This document shows positions 1-10,724 of a stretch of 64,000 nt of DNA, piece after piece; within the stretch, counting starts at the first letter, position 1; every line of letters starts with the position of its first letter. The stretch spans positions 24,800,640 to 24,864,639 of the forward strand of contig OY804590.1 in the NCBI GenBank assembly GCA_963680875.1. The letters are read 5' to 3'. A program made the translations under genes and the position numbers. Source of the DNA: Bathymodiolus brooksi. Its lineage: Eukaryota > Mollusca > Bivalvia > Mytilida > Modiolidae. Under the pieces are notes generated by a model that saw only the letters and a list, made by a program, of their open reading frames with translations, ran no database searches and was not told the DNA's origin.

Positions 1-270
1 TTGCGAAGATTCTTTGAAGTATGTGTCTTTTTAAAATTAAAGCAAATGTAAATTTTCGTGAAAAGTGGAACGACAAAATGAAAAATGACAGTAAAGAATT
101 ATAACGAAATGCAAACTGGCTTAGTATGGCCTTAACACTGAATATCCTTGATGGACGTACACATATATTTCCACTACCCTAACTTGATGATAGGTACACA
201 AGTTTGAAATTTATTTGGTTTATTGAACAAACAAATTTTTATTTTCTAAAATTTGGTTATTATAATTTGC

Positions 271-582
271 AGGTATGCCAGTTTATTCTAAGATTCAACA
301 AATTAGAGATGCAAAACGACGAGAGAGACAACAAAAATGAAAACAGAAAACACGACGAATCAAGAATCAAGAGAATTGTCAGTCTCTCTGCGCGGTTCGG
401 AAAAGAAAGCAGAGGGAAAATACAACAAAATTTATAAAAGCGGAGGCAGAAAGAAAGACAAATGCAAGAGAAAGAAAACGGAGAAGTCGGGCTATGAATA
501 AGGAAAGAAATGAGTTGCAAAAGTTAGAAAAAAATATGCGTGGAAGGAAAACAGAAAAACAGCGTCGAAATAATTATTAAAG
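271..582 (+). pseudogene. Possible basic-residue-rich terminal exon, unrecognised
   Basis: A splice-acceptor-like sequence (TATAATTTGCAG) ends at about 272. A frame opening at ATG 274 then runs almost to TAA at 580-582, broken once by TGA at about 338. The translation is strongly basic, with runs such as KRRERQQK, RKRKQRE and RERKRRSRAMNKERNE, and lacks any domain I recognise. An AATAAA lies downstream near 864. It could be the last exon of a gene starting left of the window, a processed pseudogene, or chance in A/G-rich DNA. The overlapping ORFs in other frames (204-437 plus, 260-520 minus) look like shadows of the same composition bias. No function is proposed. Confidence 0.22.
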
Positions 583-985
583 AATGTCCTAGATAAATTT
601 TGATTAAACTGGCAATTGTCCTGAAGATTTCAAAGTCTAGCTGAAATACTGTACTTATATAACTGTTTGTACTATTTTATTTGCATTAATAATACTCCTT
701 TCGTAACGGAGATGTACTGTCCTAGCATAAAGTACATATCACTTTTAAAATCTCAAGAAGCTGTTGATAAATCTAATTGAACGAAATTGATGTAAATGAA
801 CATGAGAGAAACTGACATTTTATCCAAGTAGAATGGCTTGTAGACATGTTTGTTTAAGGCACAATAAATGTATCTCAAAGTTTGCTTTGAAATCAATTTA
901 TTATAGTAATTTGTTTAAGTGTGCTTCCATTTGAATATATGTTTTTCCCAGAATTAAAATACAAGCGAAAAACATGTTGGTTAAA
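583..985. other. AT-rich stretch, nothing recognised
   Basis: No ORF, repeat or RNA gene was recognised apart from the AATAAA near 864, which could serve the exon-like segment upstream. Confidence 0.4.
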
Positions 986-1346
986 GTAAGCGAGTGAGTG
1001 AGTGAGTGAGTGAGTGAGTGATTGATTTTTAACGCCAACTCAGCAATTTTCAGCTATGTCATGGCGAGAACAAGTTAATTTTCAATGAGATGATGACGAG
1101 GTCCGCTTTACACTAGACCAACAAGCTTAGTTGGATGCTTATAGTGCTAGCTCACTGAAATAACCGTCCACGGATAGACAAGTCGCTCCACTCGGACACA
1201 TTGTCCTGATTCCGGTCCAACCAGTCTTTGCTCATTCTCCTTAATGTTGCGTGTCTATAGCGGAGAAGCAGCAAATACCAATCTTATAGTCTTATGTTTG
1301 ACCCGATCATGGCCCGAACTCACACTCGAGGCGAGCACGCTAACTA
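986..1346 (-). mobile_element. tRNA-derived SINE, family A, with (GAGT)n tail
   Basis: Read on the minus strand this has a tRNA-like head near 1346, a body, and a tail that degrades into a tetranucleotide microsatellite (GAGT on the plus strand, 986-1020). The same body recurs at 2534-3020, 7756-8190, 14266-14572 and 26815-27860. Conserved landmarks are TCATGGCGAGAACAAG (1059 region) and TAGTGCTAGCTCACTGAAA. The head carries B-box-like sequence. The family call rests on multiple internal copies plus the tRNA-like end. Confidence 0.7.
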
Positions 1347-1477
1347 TTATGTCAGTTAAAGAAACAACTAAATAGGGGTCTACCTAATTAAATAACGGTG
1401 ATATATTCTCTTCACCATTTTTTATGTATGAATTAGTATAAATCTATTCACAATAAAAAGATGTACCGGGAAGGGAG

Positions 1478-1745
1478 TCAGAGATTATTTTCAATCAAAG
1501 TGACGATTCAGAAACAAAACAATACGCACAAAAATTGTATGATACTAGAGTATAACCTTTTTTATGGAAAATATCATGCTTTATGTTCTTATTCGTGAAC
1601 TCAAGCGAACAGTCAGAGATTTTTAATAATCAAAATAACCATCCAGGAAAACAAACCAATATGCTCAATAAATTGTATGCTGGAGCTAGAATATAACTTT
1701 TTGTGGAAAATATCATGTTTTATGATTTTATTGGTAAACTCAAAC
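1478..1745. repeat. Tandem duplication, ~134 bp x 2, diverged
   Basis: Two direct copies begin at GTCAGAGAT near 1478 and 1612. They share the pattern GTCAGAG..., AAACAA..CAATA, AATTGTATG, GAAAATATCATG and AACTCAA.CG. Divergence is considerable, so the duplication is old. Confidence 0.7.
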
Positions 1746-1802
1746 GTTAACGAACATAATTATTTACATTGTACCTAATAAAACGCGCCAACTATTATTA
1801 TT

Positions 1803-1995
1803 ACGTCGTGGTCGTATAATAGTTGGATTTACAACTACATATGCTATCAGTGCCTATCACCACTCAAATTGTGAGTTAGAATCCAGCCCATGACGAGGTT
1901 TTCTCCGGGTACTCCGGTTTCCTCCACCATTAGAAACTGACCGAAACTATATAACTGAAATAATGATGAAAGTGGTGTTACACCATAACCCTAAC
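1803..1995 (+). mobile_element. tRNA-derived SINE, family B
   Basis: The tRNA-like head includes GTCGTGGTCGTAT..TAGTTGGATTTACAAC. A central block follows, TTTTCTCCGGGTACTCCGG, then TTTCCTCCACCA. The 3' end runs ACTGAAATAATG..GAAAGTGGTGTTACACCATAACCCTAAC. Family B copies in both orientations occur at 9665, 9957, 10725, 15345, 22645, 25020, 29050, 35195, 44815 and 45721. The central block resembles the shared core domains of widespread metazoan SINEs; I cannot say which one without alignment. Confidence 0.75.
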
Positions 1996-2533
1996 AGAGA
2001 TGTAAGATTACTAGTGTTTAACATAACTGTCAGAAATTTCTCAGCTTTATAATGTGACTACAGGCTTAATGGGGAGGAAGGGCTGGACGGTAACATCAAC
2101 TGACTATTATATTCTACCATATAGTGACCACCTTGAACTAGCTGACGACTATGTCACAGTGGAGGTTTACTTACAAGAAATAGATTAAAGCCAGAAATGT
2201 TAATAATATGTACAAATTAATGGCAAGAAGAGCAAAAAAGTAAATGTAACGTATATACAAGTAAATTATTGAGAATTAATACTGTAGTTTAGAGATGGAG
2301 GATTTGAAGGAGTCCAGTGATGTACTGTTGATTATGTTTTCCGGTAATTTGTTCCAGTCTGTTATTGTTCATGGGACCTGCAGCCATGTGTAGGCTTGCG
2401 CCAAAAAGTCATCAACCTTAACCAATTTTCCACACAGATCCCCAGAACAACAAAATAAACATCCCCTTAAATTTGATATGGGGCTGAGTGAGGGATTATT
2501 GTTAAACACCAAATGAGCAGTTTGTTAGCTACA

Positions 2534-2782
2534 TCATGGGGAGAATAAGATACATTTGTTATCATGGGGAGAACTAGATACATTTGTTATCATGGGGAGA
2601 ACAAGATGCATTAGTTATCATGGGGAGAACAATATACATTTGTTATCATGGGGAGAACAAGATACATTTGTTATCATGGGGAGAACAAGATACATTTGTT
2701 ATCATGGGGAGAACAAGATACATTTGTTTTCATGGGGAGAACAAGATACATTTGTTATCATGGGGAGAACAAGATACATTTG
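2534..2782 (+). repeat. 28-bp minisatellite, 9 units
   Basis: Nine tandem units of period 28 share the core ATCATGGGGAGAACAAGATA followed by CATTTGTT. The unit derives from the SINE family A segment TCATGGCGAGAACAAGTTAATTTTC, so the array is an expansion within that SINE; the SINE body resumes at GATGAG (about 2782) and continues to about 3020. Because 28 is not a multiple of 3, the short ORFs crossing the array are artefacts. Confidence 0.9.
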
Positions 2783-3020
2783 ATGAGTTGATAATGATGT
2801 CTGCTTTGTTCTTGACCAACGCTCTTAGTTGGATTTTAATAGTGCTAGCTCACTGAAACAAGAGTCTGCCGTAAACATGTCGTTTCACTCAGACACATTA
2901 TTCTTCGTCAGAGCCAACAAGTCTTTGCCTTTACTCCTTAGCGCTGCTTAGCAGAGAAGCAATAAATACCAATTTTATAGTCTTTGGTTTGACCTGACCG
3001 GGGCTCGAAGCCAGATCTAC
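2783..3020 (-). mobile_element. SINE family A body carrying the minisatellite
   Basis: Includes TTGACCAACGCTCTTAGTTG, TAGTGCTAGCTCACTGAAAC and the TTTGACCTGACCGGGGCTCG end, matching the copies at 1080-1346 and 14320-14572. The tRNA-like head is at the right edge and the element reads on the minus strand. Confidence 0.7.
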
Positions 3021-3224
3021 CAGATCTACAACATAGAGAGTCATTACACCCCTTGTGGTTAAATTTGACATTGGTGAGCTAAACACAAATGAAAACTAAC
3101 ATATATATTAACATTTTTATTTTTTATTTTACTTAATTATCAATAATAAATATGTCAAAATATATTGTAACAGTCATAAATTTTAAAATAAACAACCATT
3201 AACAATATGGTAGTATTATGCACA

Positions 3225-3600
3225 ATACCCTCACCTCAAATTGACTAGTCAAGGATAAAATGATATCTCAGTAAATTATTGCTTATGTAAACTGACTGAT
3301 GGAGAAATATTCTACATACCTCAAAAACATGTCTGAATGAAAAAAAAAATATTTATAAAAACTTCCACATACCCTCAATTGACTGATAGACAAAATTATA
3401 TTTATAAAAGGTTTGCTTAACCCAATTGACTAGTAATGGATAAAATTTTATCTAAAAAAAGTCTGACTTATCCTAAATGATTGGTGGATCAAATGGTATT
3501 TATAAAAACATACCCCTGAAAGAAAAAAAAGATATTTATAAAAAGTTTGTTCACCCAAATTGACTGATTTGTAAAATGATATACATTAAAAATCCAGATC
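3225..3600. repeat. Degenerate ~60-bp tandem repeat, AT-rich
   Basis: Roughly six to seven units share TTGACTGAT or TTGACTAGT, then GGATAAAATG and ATATTTATAAAA. The same array lies at 8385-8760 in the second copy of the 2 kb unit. Confidence 0.6.
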
Positions 3601-3639
3601 GATATTTGATCTTTTTAAGTTCAGTCAATAATAATTGAT

Positions 3640-3870
3640 AATTGTTTAAAAGGACAGGTGGCACTAGTGGAACAGGAATTTCTTAGCATTCTGGAGCACC
3701 TGAGTTCTCCGTTTTTTAGTAGGGTTCATGCTGTCAATCTTTAGTTTTCTTTGTAGTGTTTAGTAGATCATTATTTGTCTTTTTTCATTTGGCTATTACA
3801 TTGTGCTTCCTTCAAATTACGACTTCTGATTACCCTAATGGTATCTTGAAACTTTTTTTTGGACATATTT
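3640..3870 (+). mobile_element. 3' tail of reverse-transcriptase family C
   Basis: Landmarks are TGGCACTAGTGGAACAGGAA, GGAGCACCTGAGTTCTCC, TCTTTAGTTTTC, then a GATTACCC..GGTATCTT end. The same tail abuts a decayed RT coding region at 41960-42620 and 42805-43480 (minus strand), which identifies these pieces as 5'-truncated copies of that element. Confidence 0.65.
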
Positions 3871-3929
3871 AACAATACTTGTGCATAATGAATTGGAAAT
3901 CCCAGCTATGGGTCAAATAGTTTCACTGT

Positions 3930-4215
3930 TTTGTGGATTGAGAGGGAAACTCCATTAGCACACCTCCGCCGCTGTGCGGCATACCCATTTATGCGAAAGG
4001 CTTCGGGAGAAAACCCTGAGGATAAATCCAGTTTGGGACCTGTAAAGTCCCTCCAGTGCTTCCAGGAAAGGTCTTATACCAGAAGCTAAGGGAGAGGTAG
4101 CCCTAACAGAAACCCTCAGTGCTGAAGTCGGAGGTACTGGACCATAATTGCCACACTCTAACAGACCACAACACTACGCATTTACAACCATTATGACACA
4201 TGACACACATGAATT
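3930..4215. other. GC-richer block within the 2 kb unit, no known identity
   Basis: This block includes CTGTGCGGCATACCCATTTA and GGGACCTGTAAAGTCCCT, a short palindrome (GGGAC/GTCCC). It is well preserved in the second copy at 9105-9370. It has no ORF I can support. It may be a fragment of another repeat or a structured noncoding sequence. Confidence 0.4.
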
Positions 4216-4308
4216 GGTAAGACTTGTATTTCTATATCCCTTCATTACAATCAAAGCTTACAAAATACAACTATAAATTACTTTGAACAGTACCTTGCAA
4301 ACTGTATT

Positions 4309-5360
4309 TTGCCTATTGTTAGCAACTCCTTTTTTGATATTGAAGATGTAGAGGATAAATCAAACGCACCCACTGTTACTTCCGGTGTAAATGTAAACAC
4401 ACACACGTTTAAAGACCTTAGAGATGTCCGGAGATCTTATCCCAAAAAATTCATGGCAGCACAGCTGAACATCAATAGTCTTCGGTACAAATTTGACGAA
4501 ATAAAAGAGGTACTAACTGAAAACATTGTAGATTTATTAATCATTTCTGAAACGAAACATGATAAATCTTTTAATGACAATCTGCTCAGTGTACATGGGT
4601 ATAAAGTGCAACTTAGGGACAGGAAACAATACGGCGGGGGCCTACTTACCTTTATCAGATCTGACTTTCCATCCAGCAGAAAAAATATTTAGAGAGTGAT
4701 AAAATTGAAACTCTGTGTCATGAAGTATATATAGGTGACAGAAAGTGGTTGATTGCTGGGGCATATAAACCCAATTCTATGTCAAACAATGAATTTACTG
4801 AACATTTCTCCAGATTTGCTGATTGATCTTTAACACATTATGAACATATGTTATTATTTGGTGACCTGAATTTTGACATGCTCAATTCAGATAAAAGTGC
4901 TACCTTGAATGATTTCTGTGATATTTTCAATCTATTACAACTTGTTAATGGTCCAACCTGTTTCAAAAAGGGCTGTATCCCATCACTAGTAGATGCAATA
5001 ATGACAAAAAAGAAATCATTATGTTTTAAGTCACAAAATGTTCCAACAGGTGTCAGTGACTGCCATAACATTATAAGTACTGCTATCAAAGGTGAAGTTC
5101 TTCACGAACCAAAAAAGCTCAGGTATTATAAAAGTTACAAGGCTTTTGATATTGAAAATTTCAATGATGATATAGAACAAATTAAAATCAATCAAACATG
5201 TCATGAAGTAGATTCTGTTTATAATGAATATGCAAAAGATTTTATCAATGTGTTATACAAGCATGCTCCAATTAGATCTAGATATATAAAAAAAAACTTT
5301 ACCACGTATCAATCAGGAGCTCAGAAGAGCTGTATACAGAAAACAAATGCTATATTCTAA
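4309..5360 (+). pseudogene. LINE ORF2, APE-type endonuclease domain (broken)
   Basis: This domain nicks target DNA to prime reverse transcription. Visible endonuclease motifs are AQLNINSL, LLIISETKHD (catalytic Glu block), GGGLLTFIRSD, WLIAGAYKP, LLFGDLNFDM (Asp/Asn block) and GVSDCHNI near the C-terminus. The first frame runs from 4309 to a TAG at about 4690-4692. Coding resumes without an ATG, hits a stop before 4836, and reopens at 4848-5360. About 50 residues precede the domain. The remaining linker to the RT begins at 5443 (frameshifted). The residues around the active site are mostly kept, so loss of function comes from stops and frameshifts. Confidence 0.8.
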
Positions 5361-5442
5361 ATTTACAAAATGTCAGAGCAACAAAAATTGGGAGAAATTC
5401 AGAACGCAAAGAAATTTTGTAACCAAATTAAAATGAAAATCA

Positions 5443-7270
5443 ATGAAAACATACTTTTTAGAACGTTGGTCTGGGGGAACAAAATCGGGCGACTTTTGGA
5501 AAACTATTAAGCCATTCTTTTCGAAAAAGGGGTCCAGTGGAGAACACACAATTGTGCTTAATGAATCTGACAAGATTGTAAATGATCAAAATGAAGTAGC
5601 CAATCACTTTAATAATTTTTTCTCTACTGTAGCTGAGAATATAGGAAAAGATACTGTTTACGACCCTTCTGATCATCCAAGTTTACTAGAAATAAAGAAT
5701 CAAAATGATTGCACAAACAAATTTGTTTTTGAAAAGGTAACAACAAATAAAGTTGAAAATATTATAAATAACATCAACATCAAAAAAGCAACAGGTGCTG
5801 ATGGTATACCTGCCACAATAATAAAATGTAGTAAATCTATTATTGCACCTCAGATTACAAGTATTTTAAATATGTCAATAGATCAGAGTGTTTTTTTCGG
5901 ATAAATTAAAGAAAGCACACGTAACACCTTTATATAAAAAGAATGGTCCCCTTTTGAAGACTAACTACAGACCCGTAAGTGTACTATGTATTTTTTCCAA
6001 GATTTTTGAGAAAATGTTAGAACAGCAATTGTCTGATTTCTTTGAAAATATTTTTAATCCTCATTTATGTGCTTTTAGAAGAGGTCATGCATGTCAGACA
6101 ACCCTGCTTAGGTTATTATAGGACTGGTGGAATGCCCTTGACAAAAATCAGTATGTTGTTGCAGTCCTAATGGATCTTTCCAAAGCATATGATTGCCTAC
6201 TCCTAGATATTTTATTGGATAAACTTTCGGCCTATGGTATGTCCACTGATGATGTATCCCTTCTTGAGTCTTACTTATCAAATAGGAAACAACAAATTAA
6301 AATTAATAGTACCCTGAGCAGTTGGTCTGACATCCAAAAAGGTGCACCCCAAGGATCAATCTTGGGGCGTCTAATTTTTAATGTCTTTATTAATGATATT
6401 CTTTATTTTGTTAAAAAGGGTACTTTATATAATTATGCGAATGACAGTGCTTTGTCTTATGGTCATCCTGATTTTAATGTACTTACCTCAGTTTTAGAAT
6501 CAGAGTCAAATGTTCTTATTAATTGGTTTAAAGTAAATACACAATGCAGGCTAATCCAGATAAATTTTAGGAACTTGTAGTTGGGAAGAAGACTTTTGAC
6601 AAAAAAATGAAGATTTGTATACAGAATTCTACACTTTCATGTGAAGAGACAATAAAACTTTAAGGAATTGAAATAGATTATCAATTAAATTTTGACATTC
6701 ATATCAGTTCAATCTGTAGGAAGGCATCACAGGAACTGAATATACTTAAACGTTTGGGCCGATATTTAGACAGATTAAGCAAATTAACTATATTCCACAC
6801 TTTCATTCTCAGCAACTTTAAATTCTGTCCTTTGGCTTGGCATTTTTGTACCGATAAACATTCAAAAAAAAATAGAGAAAGTGCAGGAAAGAGCACGTCG
6901 CTTTGTATACGATGACTAAACCAGTTCATATATCAACCTTCTTGAAAAAGCTCTAGTGCCCTCCTTACAGATCAGACGTATTAGGACAATGGCCTTGGAG
7001 ACATATGAAATCGTTAGCAAATTAGCTCCTGTATGCCTTCATGATTTAGTTAATGTGAAGAATTCTAAATATGCTTTCAGGTATTCGAACATATTAGATG
7101 TACTTCAAGTTAGAACTACAAGGTATGGCAAAAAATCATTCATGTTTGCAGCTGCAACTCTGTGGAATGACCTTCCGAACCATTTCAGAACTGAAAACAG
7201 TTTCAATCACTTTAAGAGTTTGATTCAGTTCTGGAATGGGTCAGTATGTCGTTGTTCTGCATGCAGATGA
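5443..7270 (+). pseudogene. LINE ORF2, reverse transcriptase and C-terminal region (broken)
   Basis: Three or more frames are needed: 5443-5904 (linker, ending with KKATGADGIPATIIKCSK), 5888-6121 (NYRPVSVLCIFSKIFEKML and FRRGHACQTTLL) and 6170-6580 (MDLSKAYDCLLLDILLDKL, GAPQGSILG, then YNYANDSALSY). The catalytic YADD box reads YAND, so an aspartate is lost. A C-terminal part at 6956-7270 contains TRYGKKSFMFAAATLWNDLP and a CRCSACR end. The GAPQGS-LG and 'LSKAYD' motifs are typical of Jockey/CR1-group non-LTR elements. Reverse transcription by this copy is not expected. Confidence 0.8.
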
Positions 7271-7566
7271 CATATTCAGCTTTCTGTGTTATTTCTAGTG
7301 CTTTTTCCAAGTTTTAATGCTGCTTAGTTATTTTATTCTTGCTTGATATTGCTTCAGCATGTTTAGTATGTCCTTTATGTATGTGCTTTTTTATGTTGCA
7401 TTTGCTAACTGTATGTGCTTTATATGTCTGTTTATGCGATTATGTTAATATTTGTATGTATCTTGTGCTACTATGTATATTCGGTAAAAAGGTCCAAAGA
7501 GCATGTGTTTATTGCTATGCAAAAACAGAATTCAAATAAAGTTTTCTTATTCTTATCTTATCTTAT

Positions 7567-7620
7567 AAAATGCAAAAATAACATGCAGAAAGCTGAAGAG
7601 CTAAAGCTGAACACAATTTG
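7567..7620. repeat. End of the left 2 kb unit, resumed after the LINE
   Basis: The 54 bases beginning AATGCAAAAATAACATGCAG match 9518-9568 at the end of the right unit. This proves that the LINE lies inside the left unit rather than between units. Confidence 0.8.
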
Positions 7621-7755
7621 TTATTAAAAAAGTCATCAACCTTAACCAATGTTCCACACATATCCCCAGAACAACAAAATAAACATTCCCTAAAATTTGA
7701 TATGGGGCTGAGTTAGTGATTATTGTTAAACACCAAATGAGCAGTTTGTTATCTA

Positions 7756-7952
7756 CATCATGGGGAGAACAAGATACATTTGTTATCATGGGGAGAACAA
7801 GATACATTTGTTATCATGGTGAGAATAAGATACATTTTTTATCACGAGGAGAACAAGATACATTTGTTATCATGGGGAGAACAAGATACATTTGTTATCA
7901 CGGGGAGAACAAGATACATTTGTTATCATGGGGGTGAACAAGATACATTTGA
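7756..7952 (+). repeat. 28-bp minisatellite, 7 units
   Basis: Same unit as at 2534-2782, with private variants (CACGAGGAGAAC, ATGGTGAGAATAAG, ATGGGGGTGAAC). The SINE family A body follows to about 8190. Confidence 0.9.
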
Positions 7953-8384
7953 TGAGATGATAATGATGTCTGCTTTGTTCTTGACCAACACTCTGAGTTG
8001 GATTTTAATAGTGCTAGCTCACTGAAACAAGAGTCTGCCGTAAACATGTCGTTTCACTCAGACACATTATTCTTCTTCAGAGCCAACAAGTCTTTGCCTT
8101 TACTCCTTAGTGCTGCTTAGCAGAGAAGCAATACATACCAATTTTATAGTCTTTGGTTTGACCTGACCGGGTCTCGAACCTAGATCCACCAGAACTACAC
8201 CCCATGTGGTTAAAATTGATATTGGTGAGCTAAACACAAATGAAAACTAACATAGATATTAAAATTTTTATTTTTTATTTTACTTAATTATCAATAATAA
8301 ATATGTCCAAATATATTGTAACATAGTCATAAATTTTACAATAAACAACCATTAACAATATGGTAGTATTATGCACAATACACT

Positions 8385-8760
8385 CACCTCAAATTGACTA
8401 GTCAAGGATAACATGATATCTCAGAAAAGTATTGCTTATATAAACTGACTGATGGAGAAAATGATATTTATTTTAAATAATATTCTACATACCTCAATAA
8501 CATGTCTGAATGAAAAAAAGATATTTATCAAAACTTCCACATACCCTCAATTGACTAATAGACAACATCATATTTATAAAAGATTTGGCTCAACCCAATT
8601 GACTAGTAATGGATAACATTTTATCCAAAAAAAGTCTGATTTATCCTAACTGACTGGAGGATCAAATGGTATTTATAAAAACATACCCCTAAAGAAGAAA
8701 AAAATATATTTATAAAACGTTTGTTCACCCAAATTGACTGATTTGTAAAATGATATACAT
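8385..8760. repeat. Degenerate ~60-bp tandem repeat (second copy)
   Basis: Counterpart of 3225-3600 with the same TTGACTRRT...ATATTTATAAAA units. Confidence 0.6.
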
Positions 8761-8824
8761 TAAAAATCCAGATCGATATTTGATCTTTTTAAATTCAGTC
8801 AATAATAATTGATAATTGTTTAAA

Positions 8825-9035
8825 AGGACAGGTGCCACTAGTGGAACAGGAATTTCTTAACATTCTGGAGCACCTGAGTTCTCCTCCGTTTTTTAGTAGG
8901 GTTCATGCTGTCAATATTTAGTTTTCGTGTGTGTTTAGCAGATCATTGTTTGTCTTTTTTCATTTGACTATTACATTGTGCTTCCTTCAAATTACGAATT
9001 CTGATTATCCCAATGGTATCTTCAGACTTTTTTTT
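8825..9035 (+). mobile_element. 3' tail of reverse-transcriptase family C (second copy)
   Basis: Counterpart of 3640-3870: CACTAGTGGAACAGGAATTT, GGAGCACCTGAGTTCTCC and the GATTATCC..GGTATCTTC end. Confidence 0.65.
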
Positions 9036-9664
9036 TTGCATATTCAACAATACTTGTGCATAATAAATTGGTAATCCCAGCTATGGGTTAAATAGTTCCA
9101 CTGTTTTGTGGATGGAGAGGGAAGCTCCATTATCAAACCTTCGCTGCCGTGCGGCATACCCATTTATGGGGAAGGCTTCAGGAGAACACCTTGAGGAGTA
9201 ATCCAGTTTGGGACCTGTAAAGTCCCTTCAGTGCTTCCAGGAAAGGTCTTATAGCAGAAGCTAAGGGAGAGGTAACCCTAACAGAAACCCTCAGTGCTGA
9301 AGTCGGAGGTACTGGACCGTAATTGACACACTCTAACAGACCACAACACTACGCATTTACAGCCATTATGACACATGACACACATGAATTGATAAGACTT
9401 GTATTTCTATATACCTTCATTAAAATCAAAGCTTACAAAATGCAACTAGAAATTACTTTGAACACAATAAAGTTATAACAAAATCACAACCATGACATGA
9501 AATATGATTACCATTGAAAATGCAAAAATAACATGTCTAAAGCTGAAGAGCTAAAGCTGAACACAATTTTTTAAATCTTTGAAATATTCTTTTTTAATAA
9601 ATTCAAATTCTATGAAATATATATATACATATACTATAAAATGTGTATGAAACTCTTTGAAATG

Positions 9665-9862
9665 TATCACCACTTACGCAGCAAGTTCAAATCCACCTCA
9701 GGCGAGTTGTACTTTATGTGATAAAGTTTGTCAGTGACTTGCGACAGGTCGGTGGTTTTCTCCAGTACATGTACTCCGTTTTCCTCAAAAAAATAAAACT
9801 GACCGCCGCAATATAATCAAAATATTGCTGAATGTGGCATTAAACACCATAACCCTAACCCT
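9665..9862 (+). mobile_element. SINE family B, 5'-truncated
   Basis: Contains GTCAGTGACTTGCGACAGGT, CGGTGGTTTTCTCC, AAAACTGACCGCCGCAATAT and the end CATTAAACACCATAACCCTAACCC. The head is largely missing. Confidence 0.75.
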
Positions 9863-9956
9863 CTTTGAAATGCAAGATACTTAGTACTCAGTTGGTTACA
9901 GACACATTAGCACAATACATTTATATCAATACACTCAAGGATCAATATTAAGCATT

Positions 9957-10232
9957 GACTTGATTTGAATGATTTGATTTATTGTGTTTAAAGCCACTTT
10001 CAGCAATATTTCAGTTATATCATGGCGACTAGTGTAAGTGGTTGAAGAAGCTGGAGTACTTGGAGAGAACCACCGACCCTGGGCAGGCAACTTGTAAGCT
10101 TTATCACTTACGGCTGCGAGTCGAGTGCACCCTTTGTTGTAATTTACAAAGCTGGGCGCGAACCCACGCCGTACTGGTGATAGGCTTGTATGAGCTGTTA
10201 GATCCAACGACCTAACTCATTGAGCCACCCGG
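9957..10232 (-). mobile_element. SINE family B, nearly full length
   Basis: On the minus strand it starts with a tRNA-like head, GGGCCCGGGTGGCTCAATGA (A-box TGGCTCAATGAG, B-box-like GGGTTCGCGCCC near 10150). It continues through CGGTGGTTCTCTCC to a tail at 9957-9990. The ORF 9935-10207 on the minus strand is simply this SINE read through. It is the reference for judging the altered copy at 45721-46150. Confidence 0.8.
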
Positions 10233-10234
10233 GC

Positions 10235-10405
10235 CCCCAGGTGTAAATCGAAGAAGAACAGACAATACAATAACAAAAATGAAAAGGACAAAATGACAAA
10301 CAATGGTTCATATAACACAGAAACTAGAATGAGCACTCCCACTAAAAGCCGGGATGAGTTAAGTACTCCACAACAGGGAGTTCCTGTTCCACTGGTGGCA
10401 CATGC
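10235..10405 (-). mobile_element. 3' tail of family C retroelement
   Basis: Contains TAAATCGAAGAAGAACAGAC, GGACAAAATGACAAACAATG, CCCACTAAAAGCCGGG and GTTCCTGTTCCACTGGTGGC, the complement of the tail seen at 3640-3870. Confidence 0.6.
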
Positions 10406-10495
10406 TGTTTAACAAGTGTGCTTACGATAATAAACATGTATCCATCACAGATTTATTAAAGGTTCTATCTCTGTTTCATCAACATGCTTCGAACC

Positions 10496-10580
10496 GCATC
10501 GGTGGTGTAATGGTTAACGTGTTCGCCTCGTGATCCCATCATCTCACTAAGAATGGAGGTTTGGACCCCGCCACTTTTTA
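10496..10580 (+). mobile_element. tRNA-like SINE head fragment
   Basis: The stretch ATCGGTGGTGTAATGGTTAA followed by CGTGTTCGCCTCGTGATC reads like an A-box region, and AGGTTTGGACCCC is a B-box-like end. It resembles the head at 26821-26896. The body of the SINE is not attached. I do not call a functional tRNA because the acceptor ends do not pair. Confidence 0.45.
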
Positions 10581-10724
10581 TTGAAATGCTTATAACAGGT
10601 GAGCGGCCATGTATATTGGAGTGTCGAATTTGCCTCTTTCTACAATTTTTCTATTAGGTTTTTTTCATTGTTCCGACAGGTGATCTTTTTTTTATCAATT
10701 TCATCGCTATTTCCTTGTCTGTTA

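Larger units (their letters stand above)
2402..4289. repeat. Left copy of a ~2 kb tandemly duplicated unit
   Basis: This segment begins at AAAAAGTCATCAACCTTAACC and is nearly co-linear with 7629-9464. Both contain, in order, a 28-bp minisatellite inside a family A SINE, an AT-rich degenerate repeat, a family C reverse-transcriptase tail and a GC-richer block. The left copy stops at ...TTACTTTGAACA (4289), where a LINE begins. The unit resumes after the LINE at 7567 with AATGCAAAAATAACATG, which corresponds to 9518 in the right copy. Confidence 0.85.
4290..7566 (+). mobile_element. Degraded Jockey/CR1-type LINE inserted in the 2 kb unit
   Basis: The segment contains an APE-type endonuclease and a reverse transcriptase in order, with frameshifts and stops, then a 3' UTR ending in a TTCTTATCTTATCTTAT tail at about 7566. 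Comparing with the uninterrupted right copy (9451-9568) places the junctions at 4289/4290 and 7566/7567. It also shows that 52 bp present at 9465-9516 are missing at the insertion site. No target-site duplication is visible. The 5' end starts close to ORF2, so the element is probably 5'-truncated. Confidence 0.85.
7629..9568. repeat. Right copy of the ~2 kb unit, uninterrupted
   Basis: Co-linear with 2402-4289 plus 7567-7620. By eye most positions agree, with scattered substitutions and small indels. It has a shorter minisatellite (7 rather than 9 units) and an extra stretch around 8461-8490. Confidence 0.85.

Noticed and set aside
2556..2856. Two ORFs with repeated 'SWGEQDTFVIMGRTR' peptides
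   Set aside because: They arise from the 28-bp minisatellite, which is open in three frames in turn; the array is part of a SINE.
2402..9568. LTR retrotransposon with 1.9 kb LTRs around the RT
   Set aside because: The enclosed RT is of non-LTR type with an APE endonuclease, the repeats contain other SINEs, and the left repeat continues after the element (7567-7620), so it is a tandem duplication with an insertion.
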